Assembly (NCBI GenBank): GCA_034178815.1
Contig: JAXFQS010000058.1
Location: forward strand, 1-6,697
Source: JAXFQS01 sp034178815
GTDB lineage: Bacteria; Verrucomicrobiota; Kiritimatiellia; RFP12; DVOR01
Direction: 5' to 3'
Length of the DNA: 6,697 bases
The translations under genes and the position numbers were made by a program. The notes below the pieces were generated by a model. The model saw nothing but the letters and a program-made list of their open reading frames with translations, was not told the DNA's origin and ran no database searches. Below, piece after piece: positions 5,397-6,697 of the stretch (position 1 is the first letter of the stretch; each line of letters begins with the position of its first letter).

Positions 5397-6697
5397 GTGA
5401 GCCCCTCGAACCAACCAGCCCCACCCAGTCCCGGACACCTCCGGCGGCGGCTCCAACCCACCTTCTGGGGGCTCTGGTTCGCGGGACTCTCCCTGCTCTA
5501 CGCCTTGACCGCCCAGCGCGGCGCGGCGTGGCAGGACAGCGGTGTCTACCAACTGCGCAGTCTCGCCTGCGACCTCCTCGGCCCCCACGGCGGCGCCTGC
5601 TCGCACCCCCTCTATATCCTCCTGAGCCACCTCGCCACGCGCCTCTTCGGGCTCTTCGGCTGCGCCCTCGTTAGCGCCCTTCCGATGGCTCTTGCGGCGA
5701 CCCTCCTGGGAATCATCCTCGAACAACTCGGCAAGCCCCGCCGCACGGCCACTCTGGCGAGCCTCCTCTTTGCGTGCGCCCACCTGCCCTGGTGGCTTGC
5801 CACCATCCCCGAGAGTTATCCCCTGTGGCTCGGGCTCTTCGCCGTCCAGACGCTCGCCGCGGCGCAAGGCAGATGGCCCCTCGCTTGGTTCCTCGCCGGC
5901 ATCTCCCTCGGCGTGCACAACCTCACCCTACTGACCCTTCCCGCGCTCCTGCTTGCCGCCCCTCGAAGCGCCCCCTTCCTGCTCCCCGGCGCGCTCCCGC
6001 TCTACCTCTTCGCTCGGGCCAACGCTATCCCCCTTGGCGACCTGCTCGTCGGCTCCTACGGCTCCCAAGTCTGCGGCCTGATTCCTCAGAACACAACCCT
6101 CTGGATTGCCAACCTCGCGCTCTTCTCCCTCTCCTTGGCCAACCCCCTCTGGCTCGCCATCCTGCGCACCCGGCTCCGGCCGCGAAGCAACCCATTCGAC
6201 CGCTACCTGCTCGCCGCCCTGGCCCTCACCAGCCTCTTCTTCGTCCGCTACGGCGTCAGCGATCAGTTTATGTTCGGCCTACCGACCCTCTGGATTCTCG
6301 CCCTTCTCGCGGGGCTGGGGATGCCGACTTTCGACCGCCTCCGGCTCCTTCCGCACGCCCTCGTGCTGACCCTCTCCGTGGCCATTCCCTTGAGCGCATT
6401 GGCCATCCTCGACGGCCACCTCCGGCGCCCGCGCCACCTACCTTTCCGCAACGAAGCCCGCTATTGGCTCCTCCCGTGGAAGCACGACGAAGCCTCCGCC
6501 GAAACCTTCGCCCGCACCCTCGGCGTGCCCGACCATCCCCTCTACGCCGACACGACCGCCGCCCCCGTTCTTGCCCTCCACCGCATTCCCCACATTGCCC
6601 CCGGCGACCCCCGCTGGCGGCAACCTCCTGCCGCGCCGGTGCTCATCCTCTCGCCCATTCCCGGCTATGCTCCCGACTGGCTTTTCGAGCATCCCTT
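5397..6697 (+). CDS. Polytopic membrane protein, probable GT-C/DUF2723-like glycosyltransferase, 3' end outside the window
   Basis: The frame is open from GTG 5397 to the right edge (433 codons, no stop). After a short polar N-terminus there are about nine to eleven hydrophobic segments, roughly at 22-39, 72-108 (two), 117-134, 141-156, 160-197 (two), 234-256, 270-284, 290-309 and 318-338. A soluble C-terminal part follows. The first loop contains WQDSG (45-49, Asp47) and, about 20 residues on, CSHPLYILL (68-76). This resembles the acidic first loop and 'HPPG.PLY' motif of DUF2723/GT-C enzymes, which move sugars from lipid-linked donors in the membrane. The layout of many helices followed by a soluble tail also fits. 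Family and substrate are inferred; another polytopic envelope protein is possible. The start is uncertain: GTG 5397 follows the previous stop by 7 bases, but the nearest purine-rich site, GGGAG at 5376-5380, is 16 bases away, so translational coupling may be used. Confidence 0.7.
   Translation, partial: MSPSNQPAPPSPGHLRRRLQPTFWGLWFAGLSLLYALTAQRGAAWQDSGVYQLRSLACDLLGPHGGACSHPLYILLSHLATRLFGLFGCALVSALPMALAATLLGIILEQLGKPRRTATLASLLFACAHLPWWLATIPESYPLWLGLFAVQTLAAAQGRWPLAWFLAGISLGVHNLTLLTLPALLLAAPRSAPFLLPGALPLYLFARANAIPLGDLLVGSYGSQVCGLIPQNTTLWIANLALFSLSLANPLWLAILRTRLRPRSNPFDRYLLAALALTSLFFVRYGVSDQFMFGLPTLWILALLAGLGMPTFDRLRLLPHALVLTLSVAIPLSALAILDGHLRRPRHLPFRNEARYWLLPWKHDEASAETFARTLGVPDHPLYADTTAAPVLALHRIPHIAPGDPRWRQPPAAPVLILSPIPGYAPDWLFEHP

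Noticed and set aside
1..6697. Anti-phage defence system, CRISPR array, retron or mobile element
   Set aside because: The helicase-nuclease pair could recall defence nucleases, but its domain order and gene pairing fit housekeeping AddAB repair. I saw no spaced direct repeats, reverse transcriptase, transposase, integrase or terminal inverted repeats.

Overview
This window is GC-rich (67% in a counted coding sample, 361-420; 41% in the counted intergenic stretch 4781-4850). It carries four genes, all on the + strand, in two transcriptional blocks. The genus cannot be fixed from the sequence. The base composition, an AddAB-type repair enzyme, a secreted WXXGXW-repeat protein and a DUF2723-like membrane glycosyltransferase together suggest a Gram-negative bacterium, perhaps of the Verrucomicrobiota/Kiritimatiellota/Planctomycetota group. 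That placement is inference with low confidence.

Block 1 (1-4749) is a recombination-repair helicase-nuclease pair in the order addB-like, addA-like. The first gene enters from the left edge already open, and the window shows only its last 563 residues: the end of an inactivated-helicase-like region followed by a PD-(D/E)XK nuclease domain. Its stop codon lies inside the ribosome binding site of the second gene. That gene is a complete 1014-residue UvrD/Rep-superfamily helicase with every motif recognisable and a second PD-(D/E)XK nuclease at its C-terminus. Together they should form a two-nuclease AddAB-type complex that unwinds and resects double-strand breaks to start RecA-dependent repair. 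The AddB-like subunit seems to lack the C-terminal cysteines that hold the iron-sulfur cluster in classical AddB.

Between the blocks, 4750-4933 is a relatively AT-rich gap. It holds a 22-bp near-perfect palindrome and a well-formed sigma70-type promoter (TTGACC, 17-bp spacer, TATAGT) followed by a strong GGAGG ribosome binding site.

Block 2 (4934 to the right edge) begins with a 151-residue secreted Gly/Pro/His-rich protein with a signal peptide, short tandem repeats and two WVEG[Y/H]W motifs. Seven bases later comes a polytopic membrane protein resembling GT-C/DUF2723 glycosyltransferases, which runs off the right edge. The tight spacing suggests co-transcription and perhaps an envelope role, but no shared pathway is shown. 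I saw no tRNA, rRNA, CRISPR array, insertion sequence or phage gene. Nothing here clearly amounts to a new biological system; the cysteine-less AddB-like subunit and the intergenic palindrome are the most worthwhile leads.
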